From Crossaster papposus (lineage: Eukaryota > Echinodermata > Asteroidea > Velatida > Solasteridae), in assembly GCA_037893245.1 (NCBI GenBank), contig JBAIAA010000512.1, positions 124,001 to 188,000 of the forward strand: a stretch of DNA of 64,000 nt, given 5' to 3'. Under the pieces are notes generated by a model. The model had not been told where the DNA came from, did not search any database, and saw only the letters and a list, made by a program, of their open reading frames with translations. The position numbers were made by a program, and so were the translations under genes. How positions within the stretch are numbered: the stretch's first letter is position 1; each line of letters opens with the position of its first letter. Shown here piece by piece: positions 8,583-17,336 of this stretch.

Positions 8583-8609
8583 TGCATGTGTGTATATCAC
8601 ACACATGCA
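8583..8609. repeat. 10-bp-stem hairpin upstream of integrase
   Basis: TGCATGTGTG at 8583-8592 pairs perfectly with CACACATGCA at 8600-8609 across a 7-base loop. It sits 51 bp before the integrase ATG, in the only non-coding gap of the plus-strand cluster (8503-8660). It may be a transcript structure or a protein-binding dyad. Confidence 0.5.
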
Positions 8610-8660
8610 GCATTTTGTTGCGCGTGTTGGAGGCCGATTCGGTTGTTAGAATACATCGCC

Positions 8661-9668
8661 ATGGATGCCAAGCTGTCTGAGCTGTACTATAGCCCCAAGG
8701 GCTACTGGAAGGGAATTGGGGCCATAAAAAAACTCGCTGCAGCTAGCGCAGCTAAAGAGGACGCTGCCAAGAGATGGCTCAAGAGGCAGGCCATATGGCA
8801 GATATATTTGCCCGCCCCACGGCACATACCTCGGCCCAAATTTGATGTGTCTGCACCCAATGAGGTCCACCAGGCCGACCTGCTCTTTCTACCACACGAC
8901 CGCCTTAAGCGCAAAACTTACAAGTATGCGCTCACCGTCGTTGATGTGGCGTCTCGCTATAAAGAAGCCGAACCACTAGCCACAAAACAGGCTAAAGGCG
9001 TCGCTGAAGCTCTGTCTCGCATCTATAATAGGAGCCCTCTTGCCTGGCCGAAGCTTCTCCAGGTTGACCCTGGGCGTGAGTTCATGGGTGTGGTTTCCCA
9101 GCTATTAGCTAAGCACGGAGTTTCCGTTAGGCGCGGCCGCGTGGATGTACACCGAGACCAGGGGATTGTGGAGCGGTTCAACCGGACTTTGGCTGAGCGG
9201 TTGTTTGAGCACCAATATGCTCAAGAAATGGTGCTTCCTGCTGGGAGGCGATCGACTGAGTGGGTGGCTCGGCTTCCCGCCGTTGTTGCGGCTTTGAACA
9301 ATCAGGTGACCCGCTTGACTGGTCAAAGACCTAGGGATGCTATCAAGGCCTCTAGGGTGCCGCAAAAGCCCTCTTCCGTTGTTCCTGGCCGCCCTGTTGG
9401 TCAAAAGGAGCAAAAGCCCCCCTCAGGCGTTGGTGTTCGGTACCTCTACCTACCCGGTGAGCTGGAGGGCGGCCGCCGTCGCGCGACTGATCCTGTATGG
9501 TCCCTCAAGGTGTACAGACTGGGGCGCTCGGTCACCAAGCCCGACGAGCCTGTGCTCTACTATTTGCTGGATGGGCCTGCCCGTGGCTTTGTCCGGGAGG
9601 AGCTCCTCGTGGTGCCTCCTGATACCCAACTGCCGCCGGGTGGGGTTCTACTTCGGCGCGTGAAGTAG
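8661..9668 (+). CDS. INT: Retroviral-type integrase with chromodomain-like C-terminus
   Basis: The integrase joins the ends of the element to host DNA. I start it at MDAKLSELYYSPKGYWKG because the element 2 homologue begins at the same point; the frame is open back to 8586. The DDE triad is visible: D73 (HQADLLFLP), D136 (LLQVDPGREF) and E171 (GIVERFNRTLAERLF), with the D-35-E spacing expected of retroviral integrases. The N-terminus resembles an H2C2-free helical domain. The C-terminal part (YLPGELEGGRRRATDPVWSLKVY and the residues after it) has the chromodomain/SH3-like character found in Polinton integrases. Stop codons of this gene and of the convergent polymerase gene are only 9 bp apart. 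Confidence 0.95.
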   Translation: MDAKLSELYYSPKGYWKGIGAIKKLAAASAAKEDAAKRWLKRQAIWQIYLPAPRHIPRPKFDVSAPNEVHQADLLFLPHDRLKRKTYKYALTVVDVASRYKEAEPLATKQAKGVAEALSRIYNRSPLAWPKLLQVDPGREFMGVVSQLLAKHGVSVRRGRVDVHRDQGIVERFNRTLAERLFEHQYAQEMVLPAGRRSTEWVARLPAVVAALNNQVTRLTGQRPRDAIKASRVPQKPSSVVPGRPVGQKEQKPPSGVGVRYLYLPGELEGGRRRATDPVWSLKVYRLGRSVTKPDEPVLYYLLDGPARGFVREELLVVPPDTQLPPGGVLLRRVK

Positions 9669-9677
9669 AGAGTGCAT

Positions 9678-12600
9678 TCATTCAGCCGTGTCCTTATATC
9701 CATAGGCCAAGGTGTCAACCCCGTTTTCCGCGATCCAGCGCTTGCTGTCAAAGGGAGACAGCGATACCTTGTGTAGACGCTGCCCATAGATGCGATGGCG
9801 CTCCGACCGGAGCACATCCATGCCGTGGCGAAAGGTCTTCTTGCCAAAGAGGGCTTCTTTATACTGCTCGTGGCGAATGTGCTTCTTCACGACACTCTTT
9901 TTCACACCCTTGGCCTTCTTTATGTTCTTGCCATCCGCCTCTAGGATGGAATACATCTTGGGGCGCAGGCCCACATACTCGGCGATAGGACGCCCGGCGC
10001 ACTCGTCTTTCATCTTACCCAAGACCTTCTTGTTCGTATCACTGCGTAGTGGGTGCTCCTTGGGATAGGCGGACGTGTCGTAGAGATGCGCGTGCTCTGC
10101 CATGTCTCGGTATACATCCTCGGTTTGGAGCTCGAGAAGAAGGCTATCCGTGTCGGTGTAAAGGAGCTGGCAGCGCTCTCCATACTGGCCCTTCATCTGG
10201 TTGTAGTAGAAGTCGTACATGAGGTGCTTGGAGAGGTCCAGGATACTCATCCCAACGAACACCGGGCGATTGAGAACCAACCTGCTCTTGTGGACCTGGA
10301 TGGCCGCAAGATCGTCATCGAAGATGTTTGCCCGTGCAAAGGCTGGGCTTGCGATGAGGCGCCTGAGTCTGTCCTCTTCATCAGCCCTGACGAGTTTCAC
10401 GTTGACCCGCTTGCGGAGGTTCTCCATGGTTTTGCCGAAGACGCTGTTGTTCATCAGCTTGTAGAGATCCTTCTCGAAGTCGCTGGTGGCGTTTTTGCGA
10501 AGCTCGGTGTTCATTCTGATGTAGGGCTCCATCCAGGGGCTTTGCTCGAATCGAAGAGCCCTGTGAACCTTTTTCAGGCGCATGCCCATAGACAGGTAGA
10601 GCTGCAGGTTGCGGTAGTGGAGCACGTAGCGTTCCTTGTTGCGAAGGTTGGGGATCAGCTTCTCAACCTCAGTAGGCGCCACCCCGACACCAAGAAGGCC
10701 GTGCTGATACTCCGACATCCACTCTTTCTGGGCCACCATGCGCTCCGGAGCCAACGGATACGCATTGTGCGCATCGTGCAGCTCTTCGGGATACTCCAGG
10801 CCCACCTCGAGGATGTAGCCATTGGGACTCTCCGCCGGGTGCTCCGCTATGCTTGTAGCGAGCCCATCGCAGTCCTCCACCCACCGAAAGCCGCCTGTCG
10901 GCAGGGGCTGGCTCATCGCCCAGCCATATAGGTTGTTAGCGTCGAGGTAGAGGATGTGGCTACGTTCTTTGGAGGAGTCATACCCCTCGACCAGGGGGTT
11001 GTTTGCTTTCGCGTACCTCCTCGAGACCATGGAGATCCCTCCGCGCATCCCCTTCTCGATGAAGAGGTGCTGGTCGTAGTCCGTGAGTAACTCGAGCTCT
11101 ACTCCCGTTTTCTTGAGCAACGCATCCCAGGAGAGACCGGGGCTCGTGTAGTAGTTGGCGGGATCTAGGCCGTATTGTTTCATGCAAGTCTTCCGGAAGG
11201 TCTCAAAGACGTCCGCCAAGAGTAGGACGTCGGTGCGACAATATAGGTCGCAGTAGTCCCCCAGGTTGTGGCACCCGAGGGCCTCCCAGACCTTTCGGGC
11301 ATGGGCATAATCATCGTCGCTGATGTGCTCGTCCGAGAGTTTACTGTAGAAGGCCTCTTTTGGTGGTAGCGCGGGTTCGGCAAACCGCTCCCAAGAGTCC
11401 ATGTACTCGTATGGATATATGCCCTTGCGCAGCAGCAGCCCGCGCCTTTCTACGTTGGGCTCAAACTGGGTTGTGATGTGGAATTCTTCGGGCTGGTTGG
11501 CGGCCGCGAGCTTGTCCAACGAGGCTAGCAGGAACTGCGCACTGTCGATGAAGCGGAGCTGTCCGAGTGAGAAGGAGATATATTTCTCCGTGTTGTTGGG
11601 GATACATGAGACCTTCCCCTCTACCTTCGAGATTGCCTGCATGAGCAGATGGGAGTCGTAGCCCCGAAGGTTGTGAAAGGCAACTGGTATAGTCGTGGTC
11701 TTCGGGTTCAGCCTCAACTTGAGGTTACAGGCGTTATGGGCTGCCCCTCGATATTTACCTGTAATGTGGCAGTGGTCACGCACAGAGTCACCCTCGAGGG
11801 GGTTGTCACACACGTGGCACGTCTCAGCTGTGCGAAAGACCAGCCAGTCCTCTCGTGTCATCCTCATGGCCTTAGGATTGGCCAGCACGCCCTTGATTTT
11901 GCGCTCTTCTCCCTGCAGCGCTTTAAGGAAATGTTCTGCCGCATTGGGGCCGCGGTATTCGACTGGCGGCTCTGTCTGGCCATCACACCGCACCACGATG
12001 TAGCAGTAACTACAAGCCTCGTGCAGCTGTGTTCGCCGGGTGTTGCTTTTTGTGGGGTTGAGATCAGGTCCCTCAACCTTGGTGGTGAGAGCCTCAAAGT
12101 CCGCATAGATGATGTAAGGGGCCGGCAGCTGCTTGTGGTGGTTCTGGAAGGTGAGCTTGTTCTGACCCACCTCTGGCATCTCCACCCGGACAGCCGTCTG
12201 GCCGATGCCTTGGCACTCAGGCTTGTGGGCCTCCAGCAGGTCTTCTCTGGTGTAGCCGTAAAGGCAGCGCTCACAAAAGTGCTTGCGCTCCCGGTGCTTG
12301 CTCTGGTCGTAGAGAAGACGGTTGAGGTTCTTGATCCATGTGTAGTGAAAATTGCCGGCCTTTTCAATCAGCAGCAGGTTGATCCGGGGTAGGTCCTCTG
12401 GCTGCTTGCTGAGGCGGTGGATAATGGCGCCCTTGTCCCAGCCAAAGACGTTGATGGCCAGGTTGTTCTGTCGCTCTACTTTGGGTACTTGGGAAATAGG
12501 TGTAGGGGCCTCGATCCCCTCGAGGTTGAGGCCGTCATCCGTTGGATATTTGGAGGGCCTGTGCGGGTTTTCAGCTGCTGGAAACATAGCAGATCTCAAG

Positions 12601-13415
12601 GCCCATCGGAGGCAGTTGGCATCCTTGTTTTTCACGTTGACGACTGCCTTCTTAGACCCTACAGCTGCTGGGAGTGGGATAAAGGACCCACCCCGAAGAG
12701 GCCGATATCTGGCAATGTCTAGCCAAAGGGTCTGCACTCTGTCCACCACCCACCCAGAGCCCCTTTGAGTCCATTTCTCAAGCGTCTCCAAGATATTGGG
12801 GAGGGCCTTGTCTAGTGCCCCGTTGATCTCACTGGTCTGCAGAATGGCCTCCTGTCTGTGGCGGAGCACAGGATCGGTGTACTCCTCAGAGCCATCCGGG
12901 TTATCCTTCCGAAGCTGGACCTTGAGGGCGAGCTGGAACTTTACGCCGTTCAGGGCCTCGATCTCTTCTACCAACTTGGCATAAATTTGAGTGCGCACGC
13001 CCTCCAGAAAGGCTTTCGGATCGGCGCCCAGTTTGTGACTCTCAGGGGCGTCCATCCACCAACCCCGCAGGTAATTGCCAATGGCCCATGGGGTTTGTCG
13101 AAACCCCAGGTCGTCGTTCTTCCGTTCTTTCGAGACAACCGCTTCTAGTATCTCCTTTTGGTAGTCCTGGGTTGTTCGAAGCGTTTTGGAAGGAGTGATC
13201 GGGTCAAACTCTTCCACAATGGCCTTCCTTTTTCTCTCCTTCTTCGTGCGTGGAGGAGGGGAAGGTCGATATCCCCTTGGAAGCAGAGGCTTAAGCAGGC
13301 GCTTCTTTACTTTCTCAGGGATCGGCTCATCCAGGATGTTTTGTACCACATGATGGAGAGCATTCTCAGGCATTTCTGCCAGTATCTGCTCTATGTATTC
13401 ATCCATAGTCGCCAT
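9678..13415 (-). CDS. POLB: Protein-primed family B DNA polymerase
   Basis: This enzyme replicates the element from protein-primed ends. The 1245-aa frame is intact. The 3'-5' exonuclease shows Exo I (YADFEALT, about 437), Exo II (FHNLRGYDSHLL, about 580) and Exo III (YCRTDVLLLADVF, about 725). Polymerase motifs are A (LYLDANNLYGWAM, about 823), B (KLMNNSVFGKTMEN, about 986) and C (YTDTDSLLLE, about 1086), followed by a KKAKGVKK stretch. Inside the exonuclease region (about 533-563) is CHVC...RDHCHITGKYRG...C, which looks like an endonuclease VII-type zinc/His-Me motif, and another Cys/His cluster lies at about 381-400. The N-terminal 400 residues are poorly conserved and may include the terminal-protein region. 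Element 2 carries a decayed homologue. Confidence 0.97.
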   Translation of the reverse strand: MATMDEYIEQILAEMPENALHHVVQNILDEPIPEKVKKRLLKPLLPRGYRPSPPPRTKKERKRKAIVEEFDPITPSKTLRTTQDYQKEILEAVVSKERKNDDLGFRQTPWAIGNYLRGWWMDAPESHKLGADPKAFLEGVRTQIYAKLVEEIEALNGVKFQLALKVQLRKDNPDGSEEYTDPVLRHRQEAILQTSEINGALDKALPNILETLEKWTQRGSGWVVDRVQTLWLDIARYRPLRGGSFIPLPAAVGSKKAVVNVKNKDANCLRWALRSAMFPAAENPHRPSKYPTDDGLNLEGIEAPTPISQVPKVERQNNLAINVFGWDKGAIIHRLSKQPEDLPRINLLLIEKAGNFHYTWIKNLNRLLYDQSKHRERKHFCERCLYGYTREDLLEAHKPECQGIGQTAVRVEMPEVGQNKLTFQNHHKQLPAPYIIYADFEALTTKVEGPDLNPTKSNTRRTQLHEACSYCYIVVRCDGQTEPPVEYRGPNAAEHFLKALQGEERKIKGVLANPKAMRMTREDWLVFRTAETCHVCDNPLEGDSVRDHCHITGKYRGAAHNACNLKLRLNPKTTTIPVAFHNLRGYDSHLLMQAISKVEGKVSCIPNNTEKYISFSLGQLRFIDSAQFLLASLDKLAAANQPEEFHITTQFEPNVERRGLLLRKGIYPYEYMDSWERFAEPALPPKEAFYSKLSDEHISDDDYAHARKVWEALGCHNLGDYCDLYCRTDVLLLADVFETFRKTCMKQYGLDPANYYTSPGLSWDALLKKTGVELELLTDYDQHLFIEKGMRGGISMVSRRYAKANNPLVEGYDSSKERSHILYLDANNLYGWAMSQPLPTGGFRWVEDCDGLATSIAEHPAESPNGYILEVGLEYPEELHDAHNAYPLAPERMVAQKEWMSEYQHGLLGVGVAPTEVEKLIPNLRNKERYVLHYRNLQLYLSMGMRLKKVHRALRFEQSPWMEPYIRMNTELRKNATSDFEKDLYKLMNNSVFGKTMENLRKRVNVKLVRADEEDRLRRLIASPAFARANIFDDDLAAIQVHKSRLVLNRPVFVGMSILDLSKHLMYDFYYNQMKGQYGERCQLLYTDTDSLLLELQTEDVYRDMAEHAHLYDTSAYPKEHPLRSDTNKKVLGKMKDECAGRPIAEYVGLRPKMYSILEADGKNIKKAKGVKKSVVKKHIRHEQYKEALFGKKTFRHGMDVLRSERHRIYGQRLHKVSLSPFDSKRWIAENGVDTLAYGYKDTAE

Positions 13416-13488
13416 CTCGGATGGTCATGCTCATACTCGAGCGTCTGTCTAAATGGAAAATCGACCCCGCATGCGTGGCATGCGCCGC

Positions 13489-13809
13489 TTAACACAGCCC
13501 GATAAACGATAACGCCCGTTGCCTCTGCGCCATACGCAAAAGCTCCTGCATGACCGGTGGGTAAAGGCGTCTGGCGCGAGCTCCTGCTCGGTGCAAAGCC
13601 TTTTGCGCACGGTCAACGCCGCAAGGTTTGCTGCAAAGCCGGCTTTCTGCCTTGGTCCCCTTCCCGCATCTTCGGCAGGGGTGCGGCTCCGATCCCGGCT
13701 TTTGCCTCAGCTGAACTCGGTGGCTGGCGCAGAAGATATCCTTGCACCGCTTTCCGCATCGCTCGGCGCGCCCCACAATTAGCCACGCGCACTCGTTGTA
13801 CTCCACCAT
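13489..13809 (-). CDS. Small Cys-rich zinc-ribbon-like protein, 106 aa
   Basis: Function unknown. Eight cysteines lie in spaced pairs in the middle (CGKRCKDIFCASH, then CRRCGKGTKAESRLCSKPCG), which would suit one or two zinc-binding knuckles. Its N-terminus YNECAWLIVGRAERCGK resembles, from memory, small Cys-rich ORFs found next to the polymerase end of other Polintons. It starts 60 bp inside the right TIR and is on the polymerase strand, 73 bp upstream of the polymerase start. A nucleic-acid-binding or regulatory role is plausible. No counterpart is visible in element 2. Confidence 0.65.
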   Translation of the reverse strand: MVEYNECAWLIVGRAERCGKRCKDIFCASHRVQLRQKPGSEPHPCRRCGKGTKAESRLCSKPCGVDRAQKALHRAGARARRLYPPVMQELLRMAQRQRALSFIGLC

Positions 13810-13869
13810 GTCTTATGGCTATGTCTCCACTATGCCCAAGGCGCGCGTTTGTTCAAATGGGTGCTCGAC

Positions 13870-14152
13870 TGCGCCGACCCGGGGCCTGGCACCCCTATTG
13901 GGCCGCTACTATACCGTACTCTGGCGGCCCCATTGCTTGAGCCCCCGTGGACTGCCTGGGGGCCCGCCAGGGGGGTGGGGGCGGCCCCAGCAAAAAGTGT
14001 TCCAGAACCCCCCTTGTGTATCAAAAAAATCTGTGTACGCCTACATGCATTTTTGCCCCCAAAAATCTGTGTACGTGAGAGCCTCTTCACCTACATGCAT
14101 TTTTACCCCCAATTATTTATGTACGTAGAAATTATTTGCTTGATATATAGAA
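13870..14152. repeat. Right terminal inverted repeat of element 1
   Basis: Reverse complement of 1-283, ending in TGATATATAGAA at 14152. The mirror position of window base 1 is 14152, so the true outer limit of the repeat could be a few bases further out. Two extra copies of its G+C-rich inner part follow just outside (14168-14307). Confidence 0.95.
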
Positions 14153-14167
14153 AAAGGTGAGTGGGTG

Positions 14168-14307
14168 CCCCCGTGGACTGCCTGGGGGCCCGCTAGGGGG
14201 GTGGGAGCCGCCCCAACAAAAAGTGTTCCAGAACTACCCCTGGGGGCCCGCTAGGGGGGTGGGGGCGGCCCCAGCAAAAAGTGTTCCAGAACCCCCATTG
14301 TATATAC
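14168..14307 (+). repeat. Two extra partial copies of the TIR inner segment
   Basis: Segments starting at 14168 and 14237 repeat the TIR stretch found at 13942-14020 (GGGGGCCCGCYAGGGGGGTG ... AAAAAGTGTTCCAGAAC). The second copy ends CCCCCATTGTATATA, which matches the left TIR (bases 133-150) better than it matches the adjacent right TIR. They form a short tandem array just beyond the element end. Confidence 0.85.
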
Positions 14308-15520
14308 TACTAATGGTGTATCCTACCTTTACATCCACCCATTCCTGATAATTCAAGCGTATATTTGTTGTCATGTTTTGAACCCTGGAAAACAATTTTG
14401 CGTGTATACATGGCATACGATGCAAACTCGTTAATATCTAAAGTTTCAGGTTTAATTACAACAATAACAAAAAGAATAATTTTAATTAATTAAGTGAAAA
14501 CTAATTCCTTTTTGGAAGTGCATTTGTTCTGGTGCACTGCTATTTCTTGTGTTGAGTTTGGAAGCCCGTTTTCTCAGTTGTAAATTTGAAAACCATGGAA
14601 GCTATCAATAGTCAAAAGTGGAGCTATCCTATGTACCAAATAAAACTTATATCCTGGACTTTCCAAATATAACTCTATTTTAATTTTTAGCGATATACAA
14701 AGAGTTGGTCACATATTTATTGCAATACATATGTGACCTACTATGGAACAAAGTATTTGACCAGTAGACATAATTGTTTGACTGGCAAAAGTTCTCTTCA
14801 AAATACTCTTATTTTAACAACGGGTAATTTCCGTGGTTGACATTTGGACCAAATACCCTATATTATACCCTAACCCAAAACCTGACCCTAGCCCTAACCC
14901 TAGTTTTTAAGTTAAATTTATGAATCTATTTCGTGAAAACCTTGTGGAGACCTATTCATCTGTATAAATGTACCCAGTAGAGACCTTTTGATTCCCATTG
15001 TCCCAATTTTGATTCCCACTGTCCCATTGTGAATAAGGCCCCAAACTGCCTTGCGGGAACCGTACATGAATGTTACGGGCACGTAAGATTTGCGTTAAGT
15101 GGTATTCACAAAACACCCTTAGAGTTTCCTTAGCGGACTCGCATTCTGCGGGCATCCGCAAGTGAAAGTGTGGCAACAAGTCAGTTGATAATGTAATACA
15201 CCGACATGTGTACTGTACACAGCGTTTAGTATACATGTATAAGTAGACCAAAATGCACGCGGAGTGACAATTATATTACTGCTGAAAGTGAAAGAAAGTG
15301 TGGTCAGGCACAATAACGATGCTCAACAAAATTGAAATAATTAACGTTTTTACTGTTTTGTATAACTGTTATAACTGTTCAAGTAAAAATAAGACTCAAA
15401 ATGCAATCTTACCAAACTTGTGCAGACAGAGCCTGCACCTATGACGATTTCAGTAAAAGCCTTCCTTTAGTATGTCCTGACTTTCTAAATCTCTTGAAAA
15501 GTACTAATTTCCGAAAAACT
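14308..15520. other. Intergenic, no gene recognised
   Basis: A+T-rich DNA without convincing coding sequence. It contains a short degenerate CCCTAA-like tract around 14867-14902 and paired phrases such as GATTCCCAYTGTCCCA at 14990-15026. I see no other structure. Confidence 0.6.
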
Positions 15521-15524
15521 TCCC

Positions 15525-15971
15525 TTATGAGAGTGCAGTTGCTACACGTATTACAATTATTAAAACCGATGGTTGGCTGATTCCACTTAAGTCCCTACAC
15601 CACAGACAAGTTAACAAATTTCCGGTGGCAATGCTCACAGATCTTGCAAGGATGCATGCCGGTATGGCCTGCGATCTCCGGGTGGAATGTGCTACAGCAT
15701 CGTCGATTAGGTCGACTACTTGTAAGATAACAGGCCGAGACAATCTATACCTTTTATTGAGTTCTTTATCGTTGTCAGAATCTAGTGGCTGAAACCGGTC
15801 ACGGAAAACCCGCTGACGGAAAACCCGCTGTTGCCGAAGAGCACGTTGTTCAACTTCCTGATTCAAAAATACCGCTATATGATTAAGTGCCGCTATTTTG
15901 GCGCTCGAGACACTCCACGCAGGTTGCAGGATGTTTGCGGGACGTCTGTAGGTGAATAAGGGAGATTGCAA
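15525..15971 (-). pseudogene. Harbinger (HARBI1-like) transposase N-terminal fragment
   Basis: The reading frame contains RVFRDRFQPLDSDNDKELNK and RYRLSRPVILQVVDLIDDAV, then ...GISQPSVLIIVIRVATALS, the helix-turn-helix-containing N-terminal part of PIF/Harbinger transposases. The DDE catalytic part is absent downstream (below 15525), so it is a truncated copy. Its first residues run into the end of the neighbouring ISL2EU-type element at about 15961, so the upstream part has been cut off or overprinted. Confidence 0.7.
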
Positions 15972-16803
15972 AACTACTACGGACGGATACGTAGGTTACG
16001 TACCCGATAAGGTATCACAATGTGCATGCTGATTGGATGGCGCTTACTGGGCTCTAACAAAGGGTTAATATACGTGTGTGCGTGTGTGGGTGTGTCTTAC
16101 TTGTTAAACGCCCTTTCCATTCCACAGCATTACAGACAACGTCCTCCGACAATTAATCACTGCTGTTGACTGCATTTGTTGCAAAATGGACATGCTGCGA
16201 AAAGTTGCTGCTGTTTGTACGGCCGAAATGAGTACTTTGCCGCCGCCATATTGTGGACAATTCGAAACTGAAATCGTTGAATTATACTCAATCTTGGGAG
16301 TGGGCTTACCCATGGTGCCCATTGTACCGCCAACGTTTAACGAACTGGTATTTACACAGCCAACAATTGAATTCCGAGGAAGGGACGTTTTCAGCACTCT
16401 GCAGGACCATCCTAGATCTTTTTGGCGAGAGACTGGGGAGACCGTAGCCTCTTTTAGCCAGCTGTCAGAGTTCATACAAACTTACCTTCAGGAGGGGGAG
16501 GGCAATGGAAGGAACCTATTACTAGATGAACAGAACCGACTACTAATGACATTAATCTGGCTCAGTGAGAGCACCGCGTTGAGGATAACAAAGTCTGTCA
16601 CAGAGGTTCTGTGGAATAAACTGACCAGTGGAATCGCCTGGCCAGACGAAGCGGGGTGGAATGAAATGCGAAATATGTGGGAGCCATTCCCTAATGGCGT
16701 GGGTACCATCGACGGCACGTTTCATGAAGTGTATATTCCAGAGGAAAATCAGCACTTGTATTACAGCGGACATCGGCATCGTCATTGCCTTCAAATGACG
16801 TAG
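15961..16803 (+). pseudogene. ISL2EU/IS5-like transposase fragment, copy 1
   Basis: Starts with a terminal segment AGATTGCAAAACTACTACGG and has an open frame at 16186-16803. The protein carries LLLDEQNRLLMTLIWL, then WPDEAGWNEMRNMWEPFPNG and GTIDGTFHEVYIPEENQHLY plus YSGHRHRHC, as in DDE_Tnp_4 transposases of the ISL2EU group. The D in GTIDGT is the first catalytic Asp. The copy ends abruptly at 16803, so the later catalytic residues are missing. Relative to copy 2 it has lost a short in-frame stretch after IWL (about 16564). A second piece of the terminal sequence (GATTGCAAAACTATTACGG) follows directly at 16810 in the same orientation. Confidence 0.75.
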
Positions 16804-16809
16804 TAGGTC

Positions 16810-17296
16810 GATTGCAAAACTATTACGGACGGATACGTAAATGACCTACAGAACTACGTATCCTCCCAAAATCACTGTAATGAATAATTATTAGCTATCG
16901 GTAGCGTATCCGAGTATGCAATTGGCCAGTGATGGTCCAGCCTTTGACAAGTAGGAGCGCTTGGCAATTACCATAATGAGACAAAAGAAAAGATAGAGAG
17001 GCCCCCAACTCTCGCTAGCCACCTGGAAATTTCCATAATAATACCCTTGTGATAGTGTACGGTAGGATAGCTTCATCATTGTTATCACTGGAAATGGTTT
17101 TCACCGCGTCTATTCCTTTTAATCTTTTACAAGCCAGATGTGATTGAGTATCGCCAAGTACAGTAAGCTTTGAGTGTATCGCCACGATGGCAGACAGAGC
17201 AGTTGCAAGGGGTCGCTTTGTAATGAGTGACCAAGAAAAGAGAGTAATTCGTAGAGGATGGCTGGTACACAGAAATAACTATGTCCGTTTGTTGGC
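16810..17296. other. Terminal repeat fragment and unrecognised DNA
   Basis: 16810-16845 repeats the outer end of the ISL2EU-type element. The rest has no recognised domain. A 49-codon open stretch starting at 17187 (MADRAVARGRFVMSDQEKRV) runs into the copy 2 junction and cannot be assigned. Confidence 0.5.
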
Positions 17297-17336
17297 TTAT
17301 GTTAGGGACAGACTTTGTTATCCTCAACGCGGTGCT

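Larger units (their letters stand above)
1..14152. mobile_element. Polinton/Maverick element 1, nearly complete
   Basis: The interval is bounded by near-identical 283-bp inverted repeats and encodes the hallmark Polinton set: family B polymerase, retroviral-type integrase, packaging ATPase, major and minor capsid proteins. Thirteen ORFs fill most of it with little spacing. It is visibly richer in G+C than the DNA to its right. Polintons are self-synthesising DNA transposons that also have virion genes and are related to adintoviruses and adenoviruses. The left end coincides with the window edge, so the TIR may continue outside and no target duplication can be read. Frames are mostly open, which points to a recent insertion, but the ATPase has a frame break and no protease gene is recognised. 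Confidence 0.95.

Noticed and set aside
10053..12392. Long plus-strand ORFs inside the polymerase gene
   Set aside because: They are antisense shadows of the G+C-rich polymerase frame, which has all its motifs on the minus strand.
14860..14905. CCCTAA-like tract as a telomere end
   Set aside because: Only a few degenerate units in the middle of other DNA; at most an interstitial remnant.
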